A stretch of DNA of 64,000 bases, from contig NZ_CP181167.1 of assembly GCF_047824785.1 (NCBI RefSeq), forward strand, positions 2,790,001-2,854,000. The letters run 5' to 3'. This document shows positions 17,891-26,634 of the stretch, one piece after another. The notes below the pieces were generated by a model. The model ran no database searches. It was not told the origin of the DNA and worked only from the letters and a program-made list of their open reading frames with translations. The DNA comes from Nitrobacter sp039808345. GTDB lineage: Bacteria > Pseudomonadota > Alphaproteobacteria > Rhizobiales > Xanthobacteraceae. Numbering within the stretch: position 1 is the stretch's first letter; every line of letters begins with the position of its first letter. The translations under genes were made by a program, and so were the position numbers.

Positions 17891-18307
17891 CTAATCGATG
17901 ATCTGCACCACACGACGCGTCCGTGGATCGACTAGCACAGTTTGGTCGTTCACAACGGTGTAGCGATAATTCGGTGCACCGTACTCAGCGGGAACGTCAT
18001 AGTAGGTGACCCCAGCTTTTGGCAGGACGGCCCCAACGCGAACCGACTCGCGGTAATGAAACGAAGGATGGTGCTGCTCGACCACATATTGCCGGAAGCG
18101 CGGACGCTGATCGATACCCAGTATGCCGGCTACCCCGCCAGTGACGGCTCCGACTGCCCCTCCAACCGCACCACCGATCGGTCCCGCCGCTCGTTCACCT
18201 TCGCGAGCGCCTCGTTCCATGCCTCCAACCACGCCTTGGGCTATGGCTGATGCGGGCAAAATCAAAGCGATAGATATCGCGGCGATTTTGAAAAAAGAAC
18301 GGATCAT
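17891..18307 (-). CDS. DUF1236 secreted protein
   Basis: A 138-residue protein with a Sec signal peptide (FFKIAAISIALILPASAIAQ). A Gly/Ala-rich stretch (GGAVGGAVGAVTGGVAGI, about 44-62) resembles glycine-zipper membrane-associating segments. The C-terminal DUF1236 domain ends YRYTVVNDQTVLVDPRTRRVVQIID. ATG 18307 has an ideal AGGAGG site; a TTG one codon upstream is less likely. DUF1236 proteins are common periplasmic or surface proteins of Bradyrhizobiaceae with no assigned biochemical role. Confidence 0.8.
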   Translation of the reverse strand: MIRSFFKIAAISIALILPASAIAQGVVGGMERGAREGERAAGPIGGAVGGAVGAVTGGVAGILGIDQRPRFRQYVVEQHHPSFHYRESVRVGAVLPKAGVTYYDVPAEYGAPNYRYTVVNDQTVLVDPRTRRVVQIID

Positions 18308-18383
18308 CAATTCCTCCTATCATTGGGGCGGTAGAGCAACTCGGGCGATTAAAGGAAGCCGTGCCGCGCGGGGCTTTCTCCAT

Positions 18384-18635
18384 CTAAGAGCGAATGGCCC
18401 TTGCACCCCCGATAAGAATGCAAGCTCCGATAAACCCGGCAACGAGATAGCCAAGCCATCCGCCGAACGAAACGCCGACCAAACCGAGCAAAGCGCTGGC
18501 AACGGCGGCGCCAACAATACCCAAAAGGATATTCATAAGGATTCCGGTGTCGCTCTTCATAAAATTAGAAGCGATCCACCCCGCTAACCCGCCAATTATA
18601 ATGGCCGCGATCCACCCAATACTCGCGTCGTTCAT
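18384..18635 (-). CDS. GlsB/YeaQ/YmgE family stress-response membrane protein
   Basis: An 83-residue protein with three hydrophobic helices and the family pattern IIIGGLAGWIASNFMKSDTG ... LLGIVGAAVASALLGL ... GWLGYLVAGFIGACILI. The family (transglycosylase-associated protein) is linked to general or envelope stress in enterobacteria and Gram-positives, without a known reaction. It lies on the same strand upstream of the DUF1236 gene; the 76-base gap suggests separate or loose co-transcription. Confidence 0.85.
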   Translation of the reverse strand: MNDASIGWIAAIIIGGLAGWIASNFMKSDTGILMNILLGIVGAAVASALLGLVGVSFGGWLGYLVAGFIGACILIGGARAIRS

Positions 18636-18847
18636 TCTGTAATCTCCGCTTCGTCCTGTGTCATGTAGCAGCGCAATTCCAAGAACAGTTATTGATCATT
18701 TGGGTTCCATGCCGCGAAAGGGAGTGCCGTGCAGTGACGGTCAATGAGCGCAGATAGCGGATCGGGAATGTGCCCCTGCGGTCCCGCCAAGGAACAATCG
18801 TCCCGGTGCTCTTGTTGTAAGTCCACCCATCCAAGAAGGAGATTTCC

Positions 18848-19270
18848 ATGAGATTGATGTTAGCCGCGCTTCTGGCGTGCATTCTCGTTTCGCCCTTGGC
18901 GATTGCCCAAAACACTGCCCCAAGTACATCAGCCGCTGAGGCGCCTCATTCGGCGACAGGTCAGTGGAGAGCTTCCAAGCTGGTGGGTGTAGATATCTAC
19001 AATGAGCAGAATGAAAAGATTGGGGAAGTGGATGATGTGATCATCGACCCATCCGGAAAGGTGGACGGTGTGGTTGTTAGCGCTGGCGGTTTCCTGGGCA
19101 TGGGCGAGCACCGCGTTCTAATGAAACTGGATCAGATCAAGTTTTCTAACAAGGCCGGAACGACTTCCACCAGTTCGACAAGCTCGGATTCCAAGCAGTG
19201 GTACCCCGACCGGGGGACAGTCAACGTTACAAAGGATCAACTCAAAGCAATGCCTCAGTTCAAGTATTAA
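18848..19270 (+). CDS. Secreted PRC-barrel domain protein
   Basis: A 140-residue protein with a signal peptide (LMLAALLACILVSPLAIAQ) and a PRC-barrel domain (about 40-100: SKLVGVDIYNEQNEKIGEVD, then VDGVVVSAGGFLGMGEHRVL). The tail is Ser/Thr-rich. Such periplasmic PRC-barrel proteins are common in rhizobiales and probably act as small ligand or protein-binding modules. The ATG follows a clear AAGGAG site. It is divergent from the GlsB-like gene, sharing a roughly 210-base upstream region. Confidence 0.85.
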   Translation: MRLMLAALLACILVSPLAIAQNTAPSTSAAEAPHSATGQWRASKLVGVDIYNEQNEKIGEVDDVIIDPSGKVDGVVVSAGGFLGMGEHRVLMKLDQIKFSNKAGTTSTSSTSSDSKQWYPDRGTVNVTKDQLKAMPQFKY

Positions 19271-19290
19271 GCGATAGGCCAGCAAAACAT

Positions 19291-19941
19291 TTAACCGTGC
19301 AGCCGAAACGTATCGTGGCGCACCCCCGTTCCTCTGCTTTTGGAAGCCGCTGGCAATGTCCGCGGTTTAGGAGGAGCCAGCGGACCGCGCGCGGACGCTC
19401 GGCACGATAAACGCCGAATCTTTGCTTGCATTGGTGGCGCGTAGACGGCGATACCGGATACAACGGCAACGCAGAACAGGATGCCCATCAGCCCGAGAAA
19501 CAGCTTCCCCGGCAGGCCGGCGAACATATCCGTGTGCAGCTTGAGCATGATGGACGTGAAGCGCCCGGTGACGTCGGGCGCGTCGAGATAGGCGCCGGTA
19601 TGGGCATCGATCCGGACGATGCGGTTGTCGTCCGGATTGGCATCAATGCTCCTGCCGACACTGACCAGCATCGCGTTCGGGTCGTCGCGGTCCCAGATCA
19701 GGAAATGCGGCACCTGTCCCGGCATCGCTGCCACGGCACTTGCCACCACGCGATCCAGACTCGCCGGCGGCGTGCCTTCGGGGACGACGGCCGCCTCGAC
19801 CTGGTCATGCTGCAGATCGTCAATCTGTTCGTGGAAGATCAGCGGCAGCCCAGTGATGCACAGCATCAGCATGAACAAGGTGCAGATGATGCTGGACCAC
19901 TTGTGGGTCCAGCTCCATTTGCGCAAGGCTTTTTGTGTCAT
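19291..19941 (-). pseudogene. PepSY-associated membrane protein, C-terminally truncated
   Basis: The N-terminal part of a PepSY/ferric-reductase-like membrane protein: TM1 (about 14-35), a PepSY periplasmic region (IVRIDAHTGAYLDAPDVTGR), the conserved LKLHTDMFAGLPGKLFLGLM helix and SGIAVYAPPM. After about residue 175 the sequence becomes unrelated (RRLSCRASARG...), whereas intact family members run to about 370-490 residues with two more helices. It follows the TonB receptor remnant by 19 bases, as receptor-PepSY pairs do. The family is thought to reduce or release iron from siderophores at the inner membrane. Not functional as it stands. Confidence 0.75.
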
Positions 19942-19960
19942 TCCTTGCTCACTTCGTTGG

Positions 19961-22229
19961 TCACCACTTATAGGAAAGGCTCCCGGTGATACGACGCCGG
20001 TCGCCATAGAAGCAGTTATTGGGGCCACAGTTCGCGACATATATGGTGTCGGCGATATTGACCACATTGATCGCCGCGCGCCAATTTTTCGCCCAATCGT
20101 AGTGAACAGCGAGGTCGCCCAGCACCACGGAGGGCACCGCGCGCAGGTTGGTCGGATCGGCGAAGGATGAGCCTACGTAGCGCACGCCGCCGCCGAAGCC
20201 GAAACCGTCCAGCCAGTTGTCCCGGAATGTGTAATCCGCCCACAGCGAAGCAATCTGGCGCGGCGTGGATGTTGGGACTTTACCGATCAATGCCGGATCG
20301 AGATCCCTGCTGACAAACAAGTCATAGTTGGTGTAGCTCGCAACGACCTTGAAGTCCCGTGTGATATTGGCCAGGGCTTCCAGCTCGATGCCGCGCGACG
20401 TGACTTCGCCATTCTGCCTCTGGAACAAAAAGTTATTGGGATCGGTCGTCAGGGCATTTTTGCGCTTCAAATCGAACAAGGCGATACCGAACCGCGCGTT
20501 GAGACCTACAGGCTGATACTTCACGCCGACTTCGGTCTGCTCTCCGGTTTCGGGTTGCAGCAAATCACCGAGGGAGGTGAAGCCGACGATCGGACTGTAG
20601 CTTGTTGCATAAGACGCATAGGGCGCCAGACCATTGTCAAAGTTATAGATCAAGCCGCCCCGACCGGTAAACTTGCTATCCTGTCGACTCTGACTGGGTC
20701 CGCTCCGGTTATTGGCGACCAAATCCATCCAGTCGTTTCGGCCTGATAGAACCAGGGTGAAACGATTCCACCTGATCTGGTCCTGCAGGTAAAGCCCGGC
20801 CTGCGCTTGCGTCACATAGACGTCGAGAATATTCGATGGACCGTTGTAGATCGTGTTGGTGCTATAGACCGGATTAAGAAGATTCAAATCGGTGGCAGGC
20901 CCTGAACCCCATCTGTCATCGGTCGCGTAATGCCTCAAATCGAGGCCGACCAGCGTGGTATGCCGGAATGGACCGGTGGCGAAGCGATACTCGAACTGAT
21001 TGTCCATGTTGAGCTGAGTCGCTTTACTTTGGGAGCGGAAGTTGTACCGCGCGAGGTCGGCTGCCGCAGGCGTGGTGGCGTAGCCATTTCCATACACGCC
21101 AGCGTTGTCAACATCGACCCGCGCGACGCGCCCATTCTGGCGAAATGTGGCGTTCTCCCAGATATGTTTTTCGAATTGATAACTGACCATGTGTTGCTCG
21201 CGCGCAAAACGGTCAACGGCGGGATCGCCAGTGAACAGCCTCGTTGGTATCCGGCCGAACGGAGCATCGGTCACGGTGCCGACATAGGGCAGGAAATTCG
21301 ATGTCCTGGTCTTGTTGTAGGACGACATCGCGAACACTGTCAGTCGCGTGTCTATATCGGGCAGCCATGTCACGGATGGCGCTATGAAATAATTGTCATT
21401 ATTGACAAAGTTCGTTTGCGTGCCACCGTTTTGAGCCTGACCAACGACTCTGTAGAGCATCTGGCCATTGCCGGGATGCATCGCGACAGGACCGCCGAAG
21501 TCGAACTGCGTATAAGCGTTGCCGAAATTGTTGACGCCGGCCTCGATATAGCGAATGGGCTCCGCGGGAGGTAGCTTGCTGACGGCGTTGACCAGCCCAC
21601 CCGGCGCCGATCCGCCGTATAGAATTGACGACGGGCCGCGCAACACCTCGACCCGTTGAAGGTTGAATGGCTGCAGCTTAAAGCTGGCATAAGCGCCCCA
21701 GAAAAGCTGCAGGCCATCAAGAAACAGCGAGTCGTTATTCGCGGTAAATCCGCGAATCATAAACCAGTCATCACGGAAGTCCGTCCCGAAAGTCGCGGCA
21801 ACGACACCTGGCGTATAGCGCAGGGTTCTCGTCAAATTTTGAAACCAGCTTTTGGTCCCGAATCTGCTCCGCGCCAATCACCGACAGCGACTGCGGAATT
21901 TCGATGATCGGCGTTGTCGTCTTGGTACCGGTCACGCTCTCGTTCGCGACATAACCGGTAACCGGACCTGCCCCGCGCTGCGTTGGGCCCACATTCGGTT
22001 GTACCGGCTGCTGCCGAGGCGACGGCGCAGCGACGCGAGCCGACGCGCGCGGCCGTGAAGCGGTTGGTCGCGGAGACGCGCGGCGCGCAGCTTGGCGCTG
22101 CCGCGGCGCTTCAACCGTGACCTGTGGCAAGGTCGACTGCGCGAAAGCGGTTTCAACGCCTCCGGCTTCAACGATGAGCCACCCTGCATCCGAAACATAC
22201 AGATCGCAGCAACCAATTTCTGTACGCAA
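19961..22229 (-). pseudogene. TonB-dependent siderophore receptor, frameshifted
   Basis: Two overlapping complement frames form one receptor. 21771-22229 supplies a TonB-box-like start (STLPQVTVEAPR), a Pro/Arg-rich linker and the first plug strand (TPIIEIPQSLSVIGAEQIRD). 19961-21877 supplies the rest of the plug (DDWFMIRGFTANNDSLFLDG, GGSAPGGLVNAVSK) and the beta barrel ending in FYGDRRRITGSLSYKW. The frame changes near 21840-21860. No convincing signal peptide precedes the start, so the 5' end is also degraded. The total would be about 740 residues, the size of ferrichrome/hydroxamate-type receptors. It pairs with the truncated PepSY gene downstream. Confidence 0.8.
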
Positions 22230-22742
22230 TGCTCATTGAAATCCCCGCATTTCCCCTTCGCCCCTTCGACTTGTCGGGGTTCCATCAAACTGGCTCAATA
22301 AAGGAGATAAAGGGAGGCGCGCATACTCATGAATCTTAGAATTGATATAACCAAAGCCCTTCTGCTGGCACTGCTGCACAAATAACGCGATTGGAATTGT
22401 TTCTCTCGCTATTCAACCGATACGTCGCATCCGATGCGATATCACTCGGCGCCCCGTCGACAATGCGTGCGCCGCCATCGGTTGACCGGGCCGCGAATCC
22501 TCCGTCCGGCGATCTGTTATTTATCTTGCATCCAATATGCATCTGGTGACGCTGGCGACGAGCGGGGCTCGCGCAGTGTCTTTTTTTCTGACTGCGGAGC
22601 ATGATAGGGGTGCCCATGTACGCAGCCTGATTTTCGATCTGAACAATGAAGCCCACATGTTTTGGGTTGATTTTGGAATGGTTTTAAATTGGTCGGCGCC
22701 TATGATCTTAATTTTCCGTCGAGCCGGGATGTGAACGCGTTG
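22230..22742. other. Region between receptor remnant and exbB
   Basis: No recognisable gene; a 66-codon frame at 22537-22734 has no family match. An ICE-like half site (CTTAGAATTGATATAAC, 22335-22351) resembles binding sites of the rhizobial iron regulator Irr and lies between the divergent receptor remnant and exbB. Confidence 0.35.
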
Positions 22743-23696
22743 ATGTTTAGGACGTCGCTGAAGACGATCTCACTCGCGGCTACGCTGACGATGTGGTCGC
22801 TGATTTCACCCGCGATCGCGCAGCAGAGCAGCGTGCCGCATCCGGCGTCGCCGTCCGCGCCGACGCCGGCATTGTCTGCACCGGCGACGCCGGCTCAGAC
22901 ATCCGCACCGTTGGCCTCCAGCGCATCGTCGTCTGCCACCAACGCCACGCCATCTCCCGCCGGTGACGCCGGCGCCAACCTGCTGAATCCGGACTCGGCA
23001 TCGTCCCACGAATTATCGCCGTGGTCGATGTTTCTGTCGGCCGACATCATCGTCAAGCTGGTGATGATCGGTCTTGCGTTTGCCTCGCTGGTGACCTGGA
23101 CGATCTGCATCGCGAAAATGGTGGAGCTGTCGCTTGCGCGGCGCAATCTCGGCACGGCGCTGAGGGAGATCAGCGAATCGCGGTCGCTGGCGGAGGCGCA
23201 AATGGCGCTCGGCGCAAGGGACGGCGTGCTGGCGTCATTGCTGGCTTCGGCGATGCTCGAGGCGCGGCTCTCGGCCGGCATTTCCAGCGACGCCGGCATC
23301 AAGGAGAGAGCGGCGTCGAGCTTCGCCGAAATCGTCCGCGCTGAATCCCGGCGGGTTCGGCTCGGCATGGGGCTGCTTGCGACCATCGGCGCGACATCGC
23401 CTTTCGTCGGCCTGTTCGGCACCGTGTGGGGCATCATGAACAGCTTCATCGGGATTTCGAAGGCGCAGACCACCAACCTCGCGGTGGTGGCGCCTGGCAT
23501 CGCCGAAGCCCTGCTCGCGACTGCGCTGGGTCTCGTCGCGGCGATTCCGGCCGTCATCATTTACAATCACTTCGCACGGGTGACGAAAGGCTATATCGAA
23601 CTCGTCAGCCGGGCGTCGGGATCGGCCGGCCGGTTGCTGTCGCGCGATCTGGACCGCACCCATGGCGGGGCCATCAGTTCGCGCGCGGCGGAGTAG
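22743..23696 (+). CDS. exbB: TonB-system energiser ExbB
   Basis: A 317-residue ExbB/TolQ-family protein with a signal peptide (about 1-27), an Ala/Pro/Ser-rich periplasmic extension (about 28-85), TM1 (about 95-118) and the conserved MotA/TolQ/ExbB region with TM2 and TM3 (SPFVGLFGTVWGIMNSF, VAPGIAEALLATALGLVAAI). With ExbD it forms the proton channel that energises TonB. ATG 22743 is chosen because it begins a proper signal peptide; the frame is open from 22689. exbD follows after 4 bases. The long extension is typical of alphaproteobacterial ExbB. Confidence 0.92.
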   Translation: MFRTSLKTISLAATLTMWSLISPAIAQQSSVPHPASPSAPTPALSAPATPAQTSAPLASSASSSATNATPSPAGDAGANLLNPDSASSHELSPWSMFLSADIIVKLVMIGLAFASLVTWTICIAKMVELSLARRNLGTALREISESRSLAEAQMALGARDGVLASLLASAMLEARLSAGISSDAGIKERAASSFAEIVRAESRRVRLGMGLLATIGATSPFVGLFGTVWGIMNSFIGISKAQTTNLAVVAPGIAEALLATALGLVAAIPAVIIYNHFARVTKGYIELVSRASGSAGRLLSRDLDRTHGGAISSRAAE

Positions 23697-23700
23697 ATCA

Positions 23701-24177
23701 ATGGGCGCATCGATTGCAGAAGGCGGCTTCGACGACGACGAGGATTACGCTGAAGCGCACGATATCAATGTCACGCCGTTCATCGACGTCATTCTGGTTC
23801 TTCTGATCATCTTCATGGTGGCCGCGCCGCTGTCGACCGTCGATCTTCCGGTCAACCTGCCGACGTCGAGCGCGACACCGCAGAAGAAGCCCGACAAGCC
23901 GACCTATGTCAGCATCAAGGCCGACCTTGCCGTCGCCATCGGCGAGACGATGGTCAAGCGGGTCGATCTGGTGCGGACGTTGGACAGCACGCCGAACATG
24001 ACCAAGGACAGTTTCATCTTCCTGCGCGCGGATCGTGCGGTGCCTTACGGCGACCTGATGGACGTGCTGGAGATCCTGCGCGCGGGCGGCTTCACCAAAA
24101 TCAAGCTGGTCGCGCTCGAGGGGGTTCCGGACGCCCAATCGGTTCCTGCCGCGGCTAACGCAAAGCCCTATGTCTGA
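23701..24177 (+). CDS. exbD: TonB-system protein ExbD
   Basis: A 158-residue ExbD with one N-terminal transmembrane helix (about 26-45) and the essential membrane aspartate in NVTPFIDVILVLLIIFMV. A periplasmic domain follows (TYVSIKADLAVAIG, FIFLRADRAVPYGDLMDVLE). It works with ExbB to harvest proton motive force for TonB. The usual third gene, tonB, is not present downstream; instead a broken LuxR fragment and an IS element follow, so TonB must be encoded elsewhere or the operon was cut. Confidence 0.92.
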   Translation: MGASIAEGGFDDDEDYAEAHDINVTPFIDVILVLLIIFMVAAPLSTVDLPVNLPTSSATPQKKPDKPTYVSIKADLAVAIGETMVKRVDLVRTLDSTPNMTKDSFIFLRADRAVPYGDLMDVLEILRAGGFTKIKLVALEGVPDAQSVPAAANAKPYV

Positions 24178-24228
24178 TCGCCTGCAGCTTTCGCGCGAGT
24201 TCTCGCTCAAAAATATAAACTAGCCCCA

Positions 24229-24422
24229 TTGAATCTCACTCGGCGCGACTTGGATATCCTGCAATGGATGGCGGAAGGAAAAAGTGATTGGGAAATCGCT
24301 GTTATTCTGAAGGTTTCAGAACACCTCGTCGACAAGATCGCACGTCAGATTCGCGCCAAGCTGAATGCCACAACCGCGCGCGGGCCGTCGCGATTGCGCT
24401 CAGACATGACCTTATCCGATAG
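24229..24422 (+). pseudogene. LuxR-type HTH regulator fragment
   Basis: The C-terminal GerE/LuxR helix-turn-helix is readable (LTRRDLDILQWMAEGKSDWE, then VILKVSEHLVDKIARQIRAK). A missing base after LNAT shifts the frame; in the restored frame it ends NRARAVAIALRHDLIR and a TAG at 24420. The N-terminal signal-binding domain is absent; the fragment starts right behind exbD. Confidence 0.7.
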
Positions 24423-24531
24423 GTCAAGTACGGATACGCGTACTTGCTCCCTCGCCCTCCCTTTTGTTTGATAGTACATCACATGTCTTTGTCGACGAAC
24501 TGAAATAAAAAGGGCCCGCGAAAGCCGTCCC

Positions 24532-25824
24532 TAGCAGGCCGTTGAAAAAGCCAATCGCGGTGGAGCTGTGAGCATGATTTATTGCTCCGAATCGATTTGG
24601 AGATGATGAGTGCGCGGTGGTGACAATCTGACTGGCGAGTTGTTCAGCTACGTTGATCTGGAGGCGCGGGTTCGGCGCGATCACCCGCTTCGCGCCATCC
24701 GGGTCATTGTGAATGAAGCGCTTGTCGCTTTGGAGCGGGAGCTCGCGGCGCTGTATTCGCCACTCGGGCGGCCGTCGATCCCACCCGAGAAGTTGCTCAG
24801 GGCGATGTTCTTGCAGGCATTCTACTCGATCCGCTCGGAGCGGCTGCTTATGGAGCGGCTGGAATACGACCTTCTGTTCCGCTGGTTCGTGGGCATCGGC
24901 GTCGACGATCCAGCCTGGGACCATTCGGTGTTCTCGAAGAACCGCGATCGGCTGCTTGAGGGCGACATCGCGGCCAAATTCCTGAGTGCGGTGCTGGCCC
25001 AGCCCAAGGTGAAGAAGCTGCTGTCGAACGATCACTTCTCGGTCGACGGCACGCTGATCGATGCCTGGGCTTCGATGAAGAGCGTCAAACTGAAGGGCCG
25101 CTCTGGCGAGCCGCCAGCCGGCGGCGTCGGGCGCAATGCCGAAGCCGACTTCCACGGCGAGAAACGGACTAACGACACGCATGCCTCGACCACCGATCCG
25201 GACGCAAGACTCTACAAGAAGGGCAAGGGCAAGGAGGCGAAGCTATGCTTCATGGGTCATGGGTTGATGGAGAACCGCCATGGCCTGTTGGTCGACGCCT
25301 GCCTGACGCTGGCCGGCGGACATGCCGAGCGGGCGGCGGCGTTGCACATGATCGAACCTCGCGCCGACCGGCCCCTGGCCATCACACTTGGCGCTGATAA
25401 GGCCTATGACACAGAGGACTTCGTCAACGAGTTGCGCGCGATGAAGGTGACGCCGCACGTGGCGCAGAACACAAGCGGCCGAAGCTCGGCGATCGGCGGG
25501 CGCACGACGCGGCACCGCGGCTATGCCATCAGCCAGCGTATCCGCAAGCGCATCGAGGAAGCGTTCGGCTGGATCAAGACGGTTGCCCGCCAGGACAAGA
25601 CCCGCTTCCGTGGCCGCGACCGCGTCGAATGGGCCTTCACCTTCGCAGCCGCCGCTTACAATCTGGTGCGACTGCCGAAGCTCATGGCGGCGCCAGCATG
25701 ACCGCGCCGTCTCACGGCCACGCCAAACTGCTCGACGGCGGCTCGATCCAGATCGCATTCGCCTATCACAACGGCGATCAAGCCATCCCCAAAGCCAGAC
25801 GGAACACTTCTTCAACAGCCTGTT
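24532..25824 (+). mobile_element. IS5-family insertion sequence
   Basis: The ends carry matching inverted repeats CAGGCCGTTGAAAAAG (from 24535) and, on the complement of the right end, CAGGCTGTTGAAGAAG. One intact transposase lies between. It is inserted between the LuxR fragment and an unrelated gene. Confidence 0.8.
24610..25701 (+). CDS. IS5-family transposase
   Basis: A 363-residue transposase of the IS5 type. It has an N-terminal DUF772 domain (LFSYVDLEARVRRDHPLRAI, then EKLLRAMFLQAFYSIRSER) and a DDE_Tnp_1 catalytic region (HFSVDGTLIDAWAS for the first Asp, TLGADKAYDTEDFV for the second, and RKRIEEAFGWIKTVARQDKT for the Glu). The start is probably GTG 24610. The frame is intact and the element has recognisable ends, so it may still be active. 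Confidence 0.9.
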   Translation: MRGGDNLTGELFSYVDLEARVRRDHPLRAIRVIVNEALVALERELAALYSPLGRPSIPPEKLLRAMFLQAFYSIRSERLLMERLEYDLLFRWFVGIGVDDPAWDHSVFSKNRDRLLEGDIAAKFLSAVLAQPKVKKLLSNDHFSVDGTLIDAWASMKSVKLKGRSGEPPAGGVGRNAEADFHGEKRTNDTHASTTDPDARLYKKGKGKEAKLCFMGHGLMENRHGLLVDACLTLAGGHAERAAALHMIEPRADRPLAITLGADKAYDTEDFVNELRAMKVTPHVAQNTSGRSSAIGGRTTRHRGYAISQRIRKRIEEAFGWIKTVARQDKTRFRGRDRVEWAFTFAAAAYNLVRLPKLMAAPA

Positions 25825-25930
25825 AAGGGCTACGTCAGCGCAAAGTGAAAGCCGGTTTTCGAAATCAAGGACAGGCCATGGGTTGATGCACCGCAGTTCA
25901 ATCAAACATCCCCATCTCAGGAGATTGCCC

Positions 25931-26392
25931 ATGCTGAAGCTTGTTAAGGATGATCTCTCCGTCCAGCCGGGTTCGCCGCCGCGTCAACAAGATTACAACC
26001 GGCGTCGCTTCCTCTCATGGCTGCGCGACGAGGTAGCCATCCTGCGCGCGCTCGGCATGGATCATCGCCGCATCGCCGCTGTCCTCGATATCGAGGAGCA
26101 CGACGTGCGGGCGTTCAGCCCGAAACCGAGGGAGAAAACCCCGCGCCGCAATTTGCCGCGTCGTGCCGTCGAGGCGCTGCTTCATGGCCGCCACGCCTCG
26201 ATCGGCGGCAGGACCGTCGCCAAGCGCAGCCGCCATCTCATCGAAATCGCCAGCGCTTACACTTGGGATGAACTCATGGCCGAGTCGGGAGTCGGATCCG
26301 TCACCGCAAACCAGATCCGGCTCTGGCTCGAAGAGCGTGGCAGGACGTTGCGGTGCGGGACAACAAACCCTCAATCGTACCCTACTGAATGA
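25931..26392 (+). CDS. Unrecognised DNA-binding-like protein
   Basis: A 153-residue basic protein. ATG 25931 follows an AGGAG site; the frame is open from 25523 only by chance through the IS. Residues about 22-60 (RRRFLSWLRDEVAILRALGM, then RRIAAVLDIEEHDVRA) look like a helix-turn-helix. The C-terminal part (YTWDELMAESGVGSVTANQI) resembles a helix-hairpin-helix element. No family was recognised with confidence. It sits between an IS element and the intact siderophore receptor. A transcriptional or DNA-binding role is only a guess. Confidence 0.5.
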   Translation: MLKLVKDDLSVQPGSPPRQQDYNRRRFLSWLRDEVAILRALGMDHRRIAAVLDIEEHDVRAFSPKPREKTPRRNLPRRAVEALLHGRHASIGGRTVAKRSRHLIEIASAYTWDELMAESGVGSVTANQIRLWLEERGRTLRCGTTNPQSYPTE

Positions 26393-26566
26393 TCTCTATT
26401 GTTTCAGCTCCTCAGCAAGAGCAGATTTCGTCCATTTTCGCCATATGCGAAAAGTGCGCATAGGCAATCGCGGCAACAATGGCATCGGGGAAAAAGGGCT
26501 CGAAGGCCCGTTCTACGTTTCCGCGCCGGATGCGCGACCGAACACATTCCACATCAACGGCTCTAA

Positions 26567-26583
26567 TTTGTAATGATTCTACG
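26567..26583 (+). promoter_or_regulatory. Candidate ICE/Irr-type iron-control box
   Basis: TTTGTAATGATTCTACG matches the ICE palindrome bound by Irr in Bradyrhizobium (TTTAGAATNATTCTAAA) at 12 of 16 defined positions, with one half site (ATTCTA) perfect. It lies 50-70 bases before the receptor start. The proposal rests on motif likeness only. Confidence 0.35.
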
Positions 26584-26634
26584 CTTGAATCCTATCTGCA
26601 CACGAAAGGATGTTGTAGAGGGGGTTTGGGGTGG

